Below, piece after piece: positions 12,335 through 24,403 of a stretch of DNA of 64,000 nucleotides (position 1 is its first letter; each line of letters begins with the position of its first letter). The DNA comes from Tulasnella sp. 424. Taxonomy: Eukaryota > Basidiomycota > Agaricomycetes > Cantharellales > Tulasnellaceae. The stretch lies in NCBI GenBank assembly GCA_019633425.1, contig WSUB01000035.1, positions 186,001-250,000 of the forward strand, written 5' to 3'. The notes beneath the pieces are model-generated. The model saw nothing but the letters and a program-made list of their open reading frames with translations, had not been told where the DNA came from and searched no databases. A program made the position numbers and the translations under genes.

Positions 12335-13097
12335 GGAGTAAGCGTGGGTGGTTTTCGATTCCTTCCTTTTTCGTCTCTCTTTTTTTCGGCCCTCGCGGCC
12401 CTTTATACCATCGGACTGCTCATGATCATCGGACGCTATGTTACACCTTCCTTACAATGTTCCCTCCTGTCATTCAATCCCTCATGCATGTATCTTAATC
12501 CTCTGTACCTTCCGCTGTCGCCAACCACTTGTCAGGTTGTCAATGGCTGAGGTTTGTACTCGTCTGTTTGTTGTATAGAAATGTTCGTTGTTGTCCAGCT
12601 GTCCGACAGTTGTGTTAAGTGTGACGGGTTGCGGTGCTACTACGACTTGAATCGTGCTCGAAAATCCTGCGTGGCCCTGGATCCACTTGAGGGAGTTTCA
12701 GCCGCAACTTGAAAAGACGTCGCGACGTCGACCCTTCCCTCCTCTCTGCTCGCCGATCCCCGTTGTTTGTCTCACAACTGTTGAACCTTTCCTCTCTCTC
12801 CCCCCATCCACTCCTCACGCTTTTCAGTTCTCGTTTAGAAGCTGACCTATGCTCGTCTTTCGTAAAACCGCCAGCCGCCACACCCTTGGTGTGATTAATA
12901 GCTTCTATTCGGAGCACGCGTTCCTGTCCAGGAGGAGGGAAGATCTGGGATTTTGTGGCTGAACTATGATGCTTCTTTCAATTGCACGCGGTCTGCCAAG
13001 AGATAATCTCCTCGAACGCTTTCTCTTCCTCGAACTCGTAAAAGGAAGCGCGTCTCTTGCTCCTTCCGCAGTCCTCCCTTCGGCATCGAGCTTGCTC
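12335..13097. other. intergenic, with an upstream element shared through the five-gene array
   Basis: No gene is seen. At about 12928-12960 there is a stretch (GGAGGGAAGATCTG...) that recurs ahead of the later copies of the array at about 15755, 19082 and 21892. A weaker match lies near 24757. The duplication unit therefore includes 5' flanking DNA. Confidence 0.5.
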
Positions 13098-15601
13098 ATG
13101 TCAACCACATCCGACTATGCTCAACTCTTCCGGTCAACATCCTCTTTATCGTCCGCAGATCCTCCCTTCGAACAAGAACCGACTAACTATCCTCCTCCAC
13201 GTCGACCTAGTAGCGTCCGGCCCGGCGCTCGTGCTGCGGACCGCAGACCACTTCCATCGATCCCTGGCAGTCCTAGGAGCCATACTCCTCTGACCGCTGG
13301 ATCTGGCTTGAGGAATCCTGCCGATCTGCCTTCTTCAAACCCAGTCTTTGGTTCCGTGCTCGGGCCCTATGATGAACCGCAGACACCACCATCACGTCGA
13401 GCCGGTCTTAGGCAGCCGAATCTAGGCGTACGACCCCCACGACTAGCTTCTATCGACGAACCCTTCGACGAATTTGACGTTCAGGAAGGACCAGATAGGG
13501 TGAGGTCGCCTGGATTCGAGGAAGGAGAGTACGGCAGCGATTCAGAAGCCGACGCTCCGCCTGTAGCAGAGAATGGCACTATCAAAGGACAGAGGCTTCG
13601 GTTACTGAGTGAGTGATCCGAATCGTCCATTTAAATATGATACGAGGGACGTCACTCCTGTTCAAATCTAACTGTTTTACTCACCCTTTCAGGAAAAATC
13701 TATCCTGCACCCGACCCATCGAGGCATTTGAATAATGCTCGACGTTCTCCACCAGCAGGGCCTCCGGCTTCACCTCACAGGGTTACACCGCCGGGTGTCA
13801 TTACCACCATTCAGAAGACCCTTGATCCCTCTGACGCGTCTGAGGAACGACCTTCCCCCCGACGGAGAACCCCGGAACCGTATTCACCGGTTGTACCTCA
13901 ACTCCAGCGAGGTAAAACCATGAACCCTTCTACCTCGGAACCCCGAGTATTTTACCCGCCAAGGACTGGCCCTCCGGAACCGTCTCCCGAGGGTTTCCCC
14001 AGCGAACAGAAAACCGCCAGACCTTCAATACCAGCTCGGTCTCAATACCAGCGAAATCAAAGCATCTCCAACCAACCTCCGTCCAGACCTCCGCAATTTT
14101 TCTCACCAAGACCGCCACTAGAAGATGCTCATCCCGTTCATGCGCAGGAACCCCAATTAAACGTTCAACCTCTGGTGAACGAGACGGATGAGTGGGTCGT
14201 GATCCCCCCACTGCACAGTGGGATAGGCTCCGGTCGTCCGAGCCCCGTCGATCAATCGGTCGAATACCTCCAAGACAGGCAAGCCGACTCTAGGAGCATG
14301 GGTGGAGATGGTCAGTGGTCGCCCCAAATGGATGGTCCCCCACGACGTGGTAAAGAAATTCGGCGAGGTATGTCCCATTCCAAACGGCGCAGATCGCGCT
14401 ATTTCGTACTTAAATATTTGGCCTCTCCCAGGGTATTATAGGCTGTACTGTATGTATGAAATATGAGGATCTCTAACGAGAAGTCATCGCTGAATATGTG
14501 TCATTTCAGCTCCGTCAGGAACATTGTTCTCGTACGTTGTGCTCAGCACTGGCGCTCTAAGCTTTTGGCTAACTTTGTTAAACTATCGCTGCCGGCGTTT
14601 CCCAGGATTAACCCCATATACGAGAACGACATATCGCTATCCTCGTTCGACGTTGAACATGTCTCACCCCCTCGCCTTGCTCGAAACTACATTGCTTTCA
14701 TATCTCAACGAGAGTCCATCAGACCTTCTGGAGTGGCGATGTACTTCATGCAACCAGGAGCGAGACCCGAGCTGGTTAAAAATCTGGATCGGGTCATCAG
14801 CATGGATCCTTCGGCAAGGCAGTGTGGACGGAGCAGACACACACCCTTGCTCTTCGTAGTAAAGCCAAATAATGAGCTCCCTGGCCGAAACTATCCGCCG
14901 CAGGATCTTATAGACTCATTACCTCAAAGAAATTTGGATGTCGAGCTCCCATTAGGTGAGAGTCACAAAACTTTATCTCCGATGAGTGGCTGACGAAACT
15001 ATTGTTGGCATCTTAGCGTATTATCGTCTTTTCGGTGAGCATTCGTCTCGCTGTCGGAAAATCTATGGACTAAACCCGAATATTACCTCAGGAGTGGCAT
15101 CGTCCTCTAGGGGTGCCCAGCGACCGATGCCGTCGTAAGTCACTCTCAGCAGCCTGACCGATGCCGGCCACAGCTCATTGTCAGCTCTCTCAATCTAGAC
15201 ACCACGCACTCTACGAGGACGACCTTTCGCTCACGGCACTGTTTATTGATTACGTGCCTCCACCGTTCCGAGCGAAGGATTACATTGCCTACATCGGCCA
15301 GCTCGAAGGGATTCATCCCTCTCGAATTACACTTTACCTATGCGCAAAATCTGTGGTCGGTGAGATAGAAGCTGAAGCCCAAGAGATTGAAAACCCTGAA
15401 GATGCTGTGGCGCCAAAAACAGCCTCGTCCACTTCGGAAACAAATCCCATTCTGGTGAACGTCGAGCTGGAGGTTGATCAACACGGAAATTTGCATTTCG
15501 GGACGAAGAGCAAGCCGTTACCAAGCTTGTCCATTAGAGGGATAACAAGGAATGTCAGTAGGCGGTTATCAAGATGGCAAAACGGGGGGCGCAAATATTA
15601 G
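13098..15601 (+). CDS. array gene 1: proline-rich protein with two YYRLY-introduced modules
   Basis: First of five tandem paralogues; I do not recognise the family. Exons: 13098-13608, 13693-14367, 14432-14449, 14510-14531, 14606-14955, 15017-15034, 15092-15134 and 15199-15601. Exons 1-2 code a disordered Pro/Ser-rich region with motifs shared by the family: R-P-L-P-S-I-P-G, D-E-P-F-D-E-F-D-V, V-F-Y-P-P, T-D-E-W-V and P-P-R-R-G-K-E-I-R. The 18-nt microexon gives YYRLY, and then comes module A (SLSSFDVEHVSPPRLARNYI, ending before N-E-L-P-G-R-N-Y-P-P). A second 18-nt microexon gives YYRLF, followed by module B (F-R-A-K-D-Y-I-A-Y-I ... I-H-P-S-R-I-T-L-Y-L). The C-terminus is basic. There is no signal peptide or membrane segment, so the protein is probably cytosolic. 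An upstream in-frame ATG at 12966 is possible; 13098 (MSTTSDYAQLF) is preferred because the other copies start close to the Pro-rich part. Confidence 0.8.
14432..14449 (+). other. 18-nt microexon coding YYRLY (array gene 1, module A)
   Basis: GG TAT TAT AGG CTG TAC T, bounded by AG upstream and GTATGT downstream. Exons of the same size and coding sense occur twice in every copy of the array, always in phase 1/phase 1. A gene caller that skips such small exons would give wrong proteins for all five genes. Confidence 0.8.
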
Positions 15602-16042
15602 AAAGCTCGGATTGCCTAGCACCTTCACCACAGCTCCTATTCATATCAATCAAGGTCTCCGGTTTTGGCGCACGCTACCATTATCTAAGCCCGCTGATTG
15701 GTCTTCTCTCCGAGCTACACTCAAGCAAGTCAGTTTCCCAAACATCCTTATCCGGGAAGAGGGGAGATCTGAGAATGAAATGGAATGCTTCCGTCGATCA
15801 TGCACGCGCTCCGCTGAAGACAGAGATCCGAGATTTTGTGTCTGAAACAGAATGCGTCCGTCGATTATGCACCCGCTTTGTCAAGAGAGAGAAGTACTTG
15901 AGGGAAGTGGCGTCTCTGTTTATCGTCCCACGGTCCTGCCTCGCTCGGGGGGTTATCAACTGTGGGCAAGGGAACCTCATGCAATGATTTCAATCAGCAC
16001 CACCTGAAAGCTCGTCACTCACCACTCGACAGCGCTCAACCA
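15602..16042. other. intergenic spacer, array copies 1-2
   Basis: No gene is seen. Positions 15729-15800 closely match 19050-19120 upstream of copy 3, so this spacer was duplicated together with the gene. Confidence 0.55.
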
Positions 16043-18565
16043 ATGACTATAAACGCTCTCCGTCCGTCTCGATCTAGCGCCAGTCCTGAGACTCATGCCT
16101 CTAACCCGAGACCCCTTCCATCGATACCTGGGAGCGCTGGAGTTTGTGCTCTACCGACGAATGGTGCCAGTCCGAAAAGTCTTGGAGAAACGGCCTCTCC
16201 ACAGCCCCTCTCGAGCTTGGCGATAGCGCCGTTGGATGAGCCCATGACACAAACATCACGTTCAGTCAATCTCAGACGAGCCACCCGGTCAGCTCCCGAC
16301 CATGAATCGTTCGACGAATTCGACCTGGTCCAAATACTTGATCGGTCCACATCACTTGACTTGGAAAGAGAGCCTCGTGCAAGAGGAGGTGAAGTTCGGC
16401 CGATCACGAACAATGCTACCGCCACTGTCGTGGTGCAAGCACCCGGAGTAGCTGGTTAGTGATTTGACTAGCCCGTCGAACGTTGACATGGATCTTCCAA
16501 TTCTTGTCCAATGCTAAGGTTCGACTTACCTTTTCAGAAAGATTTTATCCTGAATCATATCGAAGTTCATGGCTAAGCAATGCTCGGCCTCCTCCGCCAG
16601 TAAACCAACCACCATCACCGCCAGAGATCAACCCATCATATAACACCACTCACATGAGGCTCGACCCTTCTTACATCTACGAAGAGCGCCCCGCCCCTCA
16701 CCGGAGAATCCCCGAATCACCTACTTCAGCTGTACCTCAGATCCAGCGAACGCCACCTTCACCACCAAGAATTACCTCACCTGTTGTCTGTAACAATAGT
16801 AGTAGTAGGGTCGACCTTCCTAGCCCCTATGGAGCACGCCCTGCCCCTGGCCAGAGAACTCCGGACCCTGCTACATCAGCTGTGCCTCAGACCCAATGGA
16901 TGCCACCTTCACCATCGAGCACTACCTCATCTGGCAGCTATCCCCACACCCAAAGAAGACCCAGCTCGCCCAATGTCTATGGAGTGCGGCTCGCCCCTGG
17001 CCAGAGAACCCCTGACCCGTCTACATCAGCTGTACCTCAGAGCCAGCGAATGACGAGCGCCGGCCCATCTACTTTTGAACCTCAAGTGTTTTATCCGCCA
17101 AATCCGACGCCGCAGAACCCTTACTCCCGCGGGGCGCCGAGACCTCCATCAAACTTTCAGCCGCGAGTGGCGGAGGAGGACAGACGGGCTGAGGTTTCCC
17201 GACTCCGTGGAGGGCGAGGTTCTGGTGGTCCAAGCTCAGCCGATCCATATTTGGAATACCCCCAAGTCAGGGGAGGAGACTCCCCGAAGTTGGTTGAACT
17301 CCCACTACGAAGTAAGGACATTCGCAGAGGTATGTTCCGTTCTAAGCTTCTGAAGTCGGGCCACTTGTGCTCAAATATTTGGACCTCGTAGGGTATTATA
17401 GGCTATATTGTATGTAATCAGCATCAGAGTCTTTTAACGAGAAGTCGTCACTGAACGCGTCTCATTTCAGCTGCAAGAGGAACGTTATTTTCGTATGTCG
17501 CCCTTATTCAGACGGTTGAGCTCCGGGTTGACTGTGTTAAACTGACATTGCTCGAGTTTCTCAGAGTCAACCCCATATACTCGAACGATTTATCTCTGTC
17601 GTCGTTTGATGTCGAGCATGTCTCACCTCCTCGCCGAGCTCGAAATTATATCGCTTTCATCTCTCAACGAGAACACATCAGACCTTCCGGAGTCAAGATG
17701 TACCTCACACGGCCTGGAGTTAACCCCGAGCTGGTCGAAAATCTGGATAAGGTCATCGTTATGGATCATTCTCGAAGGCTATGTGGACGGAGCAGAGACA
17801 CGCCTTTGCTCTTCGTGCTAGACGCGAACAGTCAACTCCCTGATCGCCGTTATCCATTCAAGAATACGATAGATTCCTTACCTTGTAGGGACTTTGATGA
17901 TGAACTCCAATACGGTTAGGGTTTCAGACCTCGCATTTTGATGATTTGCTGAGCAAATATTCTTTGGCTTGTTAGTATATTATCGTCTTTTCGGTGTGCA
18001 TTAATCTTGCCCGAGAGAAGCAATCCATTCACCTGATATTACTTTAGGAGTAGCATCATCTACAAAAGGATGCCATCAACCAATGTGGTCGTACGCTATC
18101 GCTCGTCATCGTCCCTTGGGTAGTCACGGGCTAATTGTCACGCTCTTTTAATCTAGACGCCACCCCCTTTACCAAAATGACCGCTCGCTCACAACATTGT
18201 TCATTTACAAAGTGTCTCCAACTCTCCGAGTGAAGGACTACATTGCCCATATCAGCAGCAAAGAAGGTATCCATCCATCTCGGATTACGCTCTTCCTCCG
18301 CCGCGCAGGATCCAAGCGATTGGGTGGTGTAGCACCGGAGGCACAAGCAATTACAGACGTTGACGATATTTTGACGGTAAAAACGGCCTTATCCAGCTCA
18401 GTAAAGAACCCAATCTTGGTGAACGTCGAGTTAGAGGTCGATGAACGCGGAAAGTTGCTTTTTGAGACGAAGAACACACCGTTAGTACGCTTTTCTATTC
18501 AAGGCATAACCAGGAGTGTCAACAGAGCGCTACCGAGGTGGGCAAAAGGGACAATTATGTATTAG
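16043..18565 (+). CDS. array gene 2: proline-rich protein with two YYRLY-introduced modules
   Basis: Second paralogue, with an uninterrupted spliced frame. Exon 1 (from 16043, MTINALRPSRSS) carries R-P-L-P-S-I-P-G, then D-H-E-S-F-D-E-F-D-L. Exon 2 begins E-R-F-Y-P after a GTTAGT intron. It contains a near-repeat of about 60 residues built on the phrase A-P-G-Q-R-T-P-D-P, present twice (about 16840-16900 and 16990-17050) with a third variant before them. Exon 2 ends in R-S-K-D-I-R-R. The YYRLY microexon (just before 17412) and YYRLF microexon (ending about 17995) have the same phases as in copy 1. Module A has P-I-Y-S-N-D-L-S-L-S-S-F. Module B has R-V-K-D-Y-I-A-H-I and H-P-S-R-I-T-L-F-L. The start is uncertain: the position matching the ATG of copy 4 is not an ATG here. 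Confidence 0.75.
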
Positions 18566-19304
18566 AACGGCTCCCTGTGCCATAGTCATATCGACATCAC
18601 CGCTCTTAGTAGTAAAGATCTCCATTCTCGGGAGACGGTACCGTATTGTCGCACATTTCCCCGACATTGTAACCGTTGGGGCCTCCGACTCCTATGCCTT
18701 CACCTGCGATAAGTAGCTGGGCGAGTTACTTTTCTATGTACTACCTATGCAGGAAATGATGACTGTCCCTCCGAACCGGTTTTCGTGACCCTGGATCTAC
18801 TCGGGGAAGTTTCAGCGGTCCATGTCTGTTGATCTCACTGTTTGTTGTCAGCGCCGCTGAATTTGTCGCCGCTCTTGATCAATTGAACAACTTCTCTCTC
18901 CCCTACAACATATTGGAGAAAGGGATAGCAAAATAAATATTAGTAAAAGCTCAGATTGTCTAGCATCTGCACTACACCTCTGATTAATATTGGCCCGGCG
19001 CGCGCTATCATCTAAAGTTGCTGACCAATCTTAGCTCCGGGCTTCTCCACTCAAGCAAGTCGGTTTTCCAAACGTCCTTATTCGGGAAGAGGACGATCTG
19101 AGAATGAAATGGAATGCTTCCGACGATCATGCACGGCCTCCGCCAAGACGCCAAGATACTATTGAATTAGAGTTAAAGGTGACGTCTATCGTCCCACGGT
19201 CCTGCCTTGATTTTCTACTCCGCGCAAGGGAACCCCATGCAATAATTTCAATTGGCACCACCTTTATTCCGCCTGGAAGCTCACCACTCGACAGTGTTCA
19301 ATCA
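18566..19304. other. intergenic spacer, array copies 2-3
   Basis: No gene is seen. The segment around 18780-18830 resembles 12655-12715 ahead of copy 1, and 19050-19120 resembles the spacer ahead of copy 2. Confidence 0.5.
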
Positions 19305-21543
19305 ATGCCTACTAAATTCCCCCCTCCCCTTCGATCCGGCGTCGGTCCTGAAACTCATGCCTCTGACCGGAGACCACGTCCATCAATACCTGGGAGCCCT
19401 GGGGTTGGTGTTCCACTCACGAATGGAGCCAGTGCGAGCAATCTTAGAGAAATGACCTCTTCACGGCCCGTCTTGGGCTCGGCGACAGACTTGTCGGATG
19501 AGCCCATGACACAAACATCATGTTCAGTTAATCTCAGACGAGCCACCCAGTCAGCTCCCGACGATGGTTCGTTCGACGAATTTGACGTGGTCCCAAGATT
19601 GGATCGGTCCGTGTCGCTCAACTCGTGGAGGGGGCTTCGTGCAAGCGAAGGTGAAGTTCGGCCGATCAGGAACAATGCTTCAGCCGCTGTTGAGGTGCAA
19701 GCGCCCGGAGCAGCAGGTTAGTGATTTGAACCACCCATCAAACGACGGCACAGATTTTCCATTAGTGTTTACTGTTACTGTTTTGCTTATCCTTCTGGAA
19801 ACAGGGTATCTTGCACCACATCAAAGTCCATCTCCTCTGCCGTCCGCTTTAAGCAATACTCGACCGCCTTTGTCAGTAAACCAACTGCCTTCGGAGATTG
19901 TCCCGCCTATTATCGATCACGTCACTCGGAGGGGTATTGACCTTTCTGGCGGCTCTGAAGAGCGACCCTCCTACAATCAGAGAATCCCTGCATCGTCCAC
20001 ATCAGCTGTGCTTCAAGTCCAGGGAGAGACAACGGTTGACCCATCCAGTATCGAACGGCGAGCATTTTATCCGCCAAATCCAACGCGGCAAGACCTCCGT
20101 CCCGGCCTGGCGCGGGGGCCTCAAGTAAACGTCCAACCCCCGACTGAGGTGGACAACTTGATTGAGGTTTCCCGGCTAAGCGGAAGGAGAGGTTCTGGTT
20201 GTTCAAGCCCGATCGATCCGTCCTTGGACTACCACCAAGGCGAGAAAGAAGACACTGCGAAGCTGGCTGACCCTCCACTGCGAGGTAAGGAAATTCGTAT
20301 AGGTCTGTCGATTCCAAGCTTCCGAGGTCGCGCAGCCTGTGCTTAAATATTCGGCCTTCCGCAGGGTATTATCGATTGTACAGTGTGTACTCAGCATTGA
20401 AGTCTCTAACAGAAATTCATTACTTAAGACGTCTCATTTCAGCTGTAGGAAGAACGTTATTTTCGTACGTTGCGCCGATATCCCGACCGTTGAACTCCCG
20501 TGTCAAACCGACATTTTCCGCGTTTCTCAGAGTCAATCCCGCATACGGGAACGACATATCACTATCGTCATTCGATATCGAGCATGTGTCACCTCCTCGC
20601 CTGGCTCGAAACTACATCGCTTTCATCTCTCACCGAGAGCGCATCAAGCCTTCTGGAGTCAAGATGTACCTTACTAGACCTGGAGCTAGCCCCGAGCTAA
20701 TTAAAAATCTCGACACAGTCATCAATATGGATCGTTTTCGGAGACCCTGTGGACGAAGCAGAGACCGACCCTGGCTATTCGTAGTGGATGCGAACAGTGA
20801 ACTTCCTGGTCGACATTATCCACCCCCGAATACCCTAAATTCCTTACCTTATAGGAATTTGGGTGGCGAGTTTCGATGCGGTTAGGATCTCAAACCTCGC
20901 ACTCGACCAGTCAATGACTAATTATTCGTTGTTTTTAGCATACTATCGTCTCTTCGGTGAGCATATTTCTCGGTCCGAGAGACGCCATCTAATCACCTGA
21001 TATTTATGCCAGGAGTCGCACAATCGTCTAAGGGATGCCAGCAACCGATGCCGTCGTACGCTACCACTCGTAACCCGACCTTTGAGTCAGCTACGGGCTA
21101 ATTGGCGTTTCTTTCGATTTAGACGCTATCCCCTATACGACGATGACCACTCACTCACAACATTTTTCACTGAAGACGTACCGCCACCTCTCCGAGTAAA
21201 GGATTATATTGCCTATATCAGCCAGAAAGAAGGCATCCATCAGTCTCGAATTTCACTCTTCCTCCGTCGTGGAGAATCCGAATCAGTGGGTAGTGAAATA
21301 GAGACGGTAGCGGAAGTTCAAGAAGTTACAAACGTCAACGATATTGTGACGGCAAAGAGGGCTTCATTCAGCTCGGAAAAGGATCCAATTTTGGTGAAAG
21401 TCAAGCTGGAGGTTGATAAACGCGGGAACGTCCTTTTCGGGACGAAAAACAAACCGTTAGCTCGCTTTTCCATTCGATGGATAACCTGGAATTTCAACAG
21501 ACAGCTGTCAAAGTGGCAAAGGCGAGTCTCGACTGTCTATTAG
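19305..21543 (+). CDS. array gene 3: proline-rich protein with two YYRLY-introduced modules
   Basis: Third paralogue, intact after splicing. The start at 19305 (MPTKFPPPLRSGVGP) follows the shared 5' sequence; an ATG at 19104 in the same frame would add about 67 residues. Its exon 1 is closest to that of copy 2, sharing T-H-A-S, F-D-E-F-D-V and M-T-Q-T-S. Its Pro-rich second exon is shorter than in the other copies. The donor before the first microexon is GTCTGT, weaker than the GTATGT of its neighbours. The microexons read G-Y-Y-R-L-Y and A-Y-Y-R-L-F. Module A contains P-A-Y-G-N-D-I-S-L-S-S-F-D-I-E-H-V. Module B contains R-V-K-D-Y-I-A-Y-I-S-Q-K-E-G-I and the basic tail ending in T-V-Y. No function is assigned. 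Confidence 0.75.
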
Positions 21544-22078
21544 AATGGCTCGCTGTGCCATAGTATCTACATTACGGTTCTCAGTAGTGAAGATCTCCGT
21601 TCTTGCCTTCGCCCGTGATAAGTAGTCGGTTGTGATACTTTGCTATGAATAGCACTACTAGAAAATGGGGATTGCTTTCGAATTGTGTTCGTGACCCTGA
21701 ATGAGTATTCGCGGACAATTGATATATGAACCCCGCTGTTTGTTTCGAGAGGTACTTGATGAAATTATCGCCACTCTTGATCATGAGTGACTTCTCTATT
21801 CCTTTTCTTATTCACCTCATATTCAAGTGCACGTCTGGCAGCTTAGCAGTTATGCCCATCGAGTCTAATCGAGTCGGTCTGGATTTCCGGGAGGAGGGAA
21901 GATCTGAGCTAGATTGTTGTTTGCTGCGTGCGGCTGAACCGTGGCGTCCCCGGCCCTCCGTCCCTTTGTCAGTCACAGGCGCCGCGTCAGGAAATTAAAC
22001 TATTACCTTGCGGCTTGCCTCGTCACTCGAACGCACAGAAAAGCGGCATAAGCAAAATTTGTCTTATCGACTTCAACC
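21544..22078. other. intergenic spacer, array copies 3-4
   Basis: No gene is seen. GGAGGGAAGATCTGA at about 21893 is the shared upstream element of the array. Confidence 0.5.
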
Positions 22079-24403
22079 ATGGCACTACCTTCACGGCATG
22101 CAGATTCGCCTCTCGAAAACCAGCCAACTGCGGCCAATCATTCTCCCCTTCGACCTGGTGTTGGTCCCTCCCCCCGTGCCAATCCGAGACCACTCCCGTC
22201 GATACCTGGGAGTTCTCGCAGTCATACTCCGCTAACGGTTAGGGCTAGCTCAAGCAATCTTCGGGAGCTGCCCTCGTCACAGCCGGTCTTTGGTTCTGTG
22301 ATACGACCCTACGATGACCCGCCGACGTCAGCATCACGTCCAGTCAACCCCAGACAGCCAAGTCCAGGCTTGCGAACCGCACGACAGGAAGCTGTCGACG
22401 ATCCTTTTGACAAAATTGACGTGGCGGGAAAGCCGGATGGGGCAATGCAGCCGAGATTCGCAAAGGGTGTGTATGTCAATGTTCGGCCTCTCACAGAGAA
22501 CGCCACTGCCAGGGTTCAGGCGCTTGGGGTACCCGGTTAGTGATTTTGATCCCCGTCCGTCTAACAGATACCGAATCCCTCATTCGTACCTAAGCTAATT
22601 GTTTGACTTACCGTTTCAGAAAGAGACTTTCTAGCACCTGATCGTCGTTCATCCCCTCGGTCATCTCCTCCGAGCTACACTCGACTTCCATTGCCAACAG
22701 ACCCACCACCTTCGCCACCATATATTACCACACTTGCGGCCAGTCAGTCAAGACTTGAACTTCCAGACCTGTCGCACGAGCGTTTCTTCAACCAACAGCA
22801 AACGGCCGGTCCTTCCCGCGCCTCGTCAACTCCGCCTCAATTCCAGCCAAATAACGTCACGTCCGATCGACCTACTTTGAGCTCTCGGGAATATCGTTCA
22901 CCAAGACCACCACCTAGAGAACTCCCTTCAGTTCACGTTCAGGAACCCCAATTACACGTTCATCCTCCGGCGGACGAGCCGGATGAGTGGATTGAGATCC
23001 CCCAACGCAGTGGGATGGGTTCCGGTCGTCCGAGTCCCGTCGACCAGTCATTTGGATCCTACCAAGACAGTCTAGGCGACTCTATGAGTATGGCTGGAGA
23101 GAGTCAGCGGTCGTCCCAGAAGGATGGCCCTCCACGACGTGGTAAGGAAATTCGGAAAGGTACGGTTCATTCCGAGCGTCGTAGGTCGGGATTCCTTTTA
23201 GCTAAATGTTTGACGCTCCACAGGATATTATAGGCTGTATGGTATGTATACAATATTAGGGTCTCGACGAAGGAGTCATCGCTGACATATGTCATTCCAG
23301 CTCCGTCAGGAACGTTATTCTCGTACGTTGCACCAAGACCCCGTATTCTAAACTCCGCACTAACCGATTGAACTGACGTTCCCCGAGTTTCTCAGAGTCA
23401 ACCCCATATACGCGAACGATGTATCGCTATCGTCGTTCGATGTAGAGCACGTTCCACCTCCTCGTCGAGCCCGAAATTACATCGCTTTCATCTCCCAACG
23501 AGAGTGCATCAAACCTTCTGCAGTCAAGATGTACCTTTCAAGATCTGGAGCTAGCCCGGAGTTAGTCAGTAATTTGGATACGGTCATCAATATGGAACGT
23601 TCGAGGCACTGTGGACGGAGCAAACACAGGCCTTTGCTATTCATAGTGGAACCGAAGAACGAACTCCCTGGGCGAAATTATCCACCTCCGGATGCACTGA
23701 CGTCCTTACCTTATCGGAATTTGGATGGCGAACTTCCATGTGGTTAGGATCTCAGAGCTCTGATCCGATAAGTGACTGACTATATATTCTTTGACTTGTC
23801 AGCATTTTATCGTCTTTTCGGTGAGCATACATTTAGCCACAAAAGAAGTGATCCATTCACCTAATAATAGCCCAGGAGTGGCATCATCCTCCAAGGGAGG
23901 CCAACGACCGATGCCATCGTATGTTACTACTACTGAGAACTCGACTCATGGGCCGACCGCGAACTAATTGTCGTTTCTCTCAATCTAGACACTATCCCCG
24001 ATACGAAGATGACCCGTCAATTACAACATTTTTCGTCGACTACGTGCCTCCACCGCTCCGAGTAAAGGATTACATCGGCTATATTGGCGAGCAAGAAGGG
24101 ATTCATCCATCTCGGATTACACTCTACCTCCGCGCAAAATCCGTGGATGGCGAGATACTGGTGTCAGCTGAAGCTCAGGAAGTTAAAAACGTTGAAGATA
24201 TTTTGACGGCAAAAACGGCCTCGTTCACTTCGGAAAAGGAACCCATTTTGGTGAACGTCGAACTGGACGTTGATGAAGACGGGAGTCTGCAATTCGGGAT
24301 GAAGAGTACACCACTACCACGGTTGTCCATCAAAGTGATAACCAGGAAACTCAGCAGGCGATTATCGAAATGGCAACTTAAGGGAGACACAAATGTATAT
24401 TAG
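22079..24403 (+). CDS. array gene 4: proline-rich protein with two YYRLY-introduced modules
   Basis: Fourth paralogue, intact after splicing, closest in its second exon to copy 1. The start at 22079 (CAACCATGG context, MALPSRHADSP) is the best in the array. Exon 1 has R-P-L-P-S-I-P-G-S and V-F-G-S-V. Exon 2 begins E-R-D-F-L-A-P and carries D-E-P-D-E-W-I-E-I-P, G-M-G-S-G-R-P-S-P-V-D-Q-S and P-P-R-R-G-K-E-I-R-K. Microexons: G-Y-Y-R-L-Y and A-F-Y-R-L-F. Module A reads N-P-I-Y-A-N-D-V-S-L-S-S-F-D-V-E-H-V. Module B reads R-V-K-D-Y-I-G-Y-I and H-P-S-R-I-T-L-Y-L, ending K-G-D-T-N-V-Y. No membrane segment or signal peptide is present. Confidence 0.78.
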
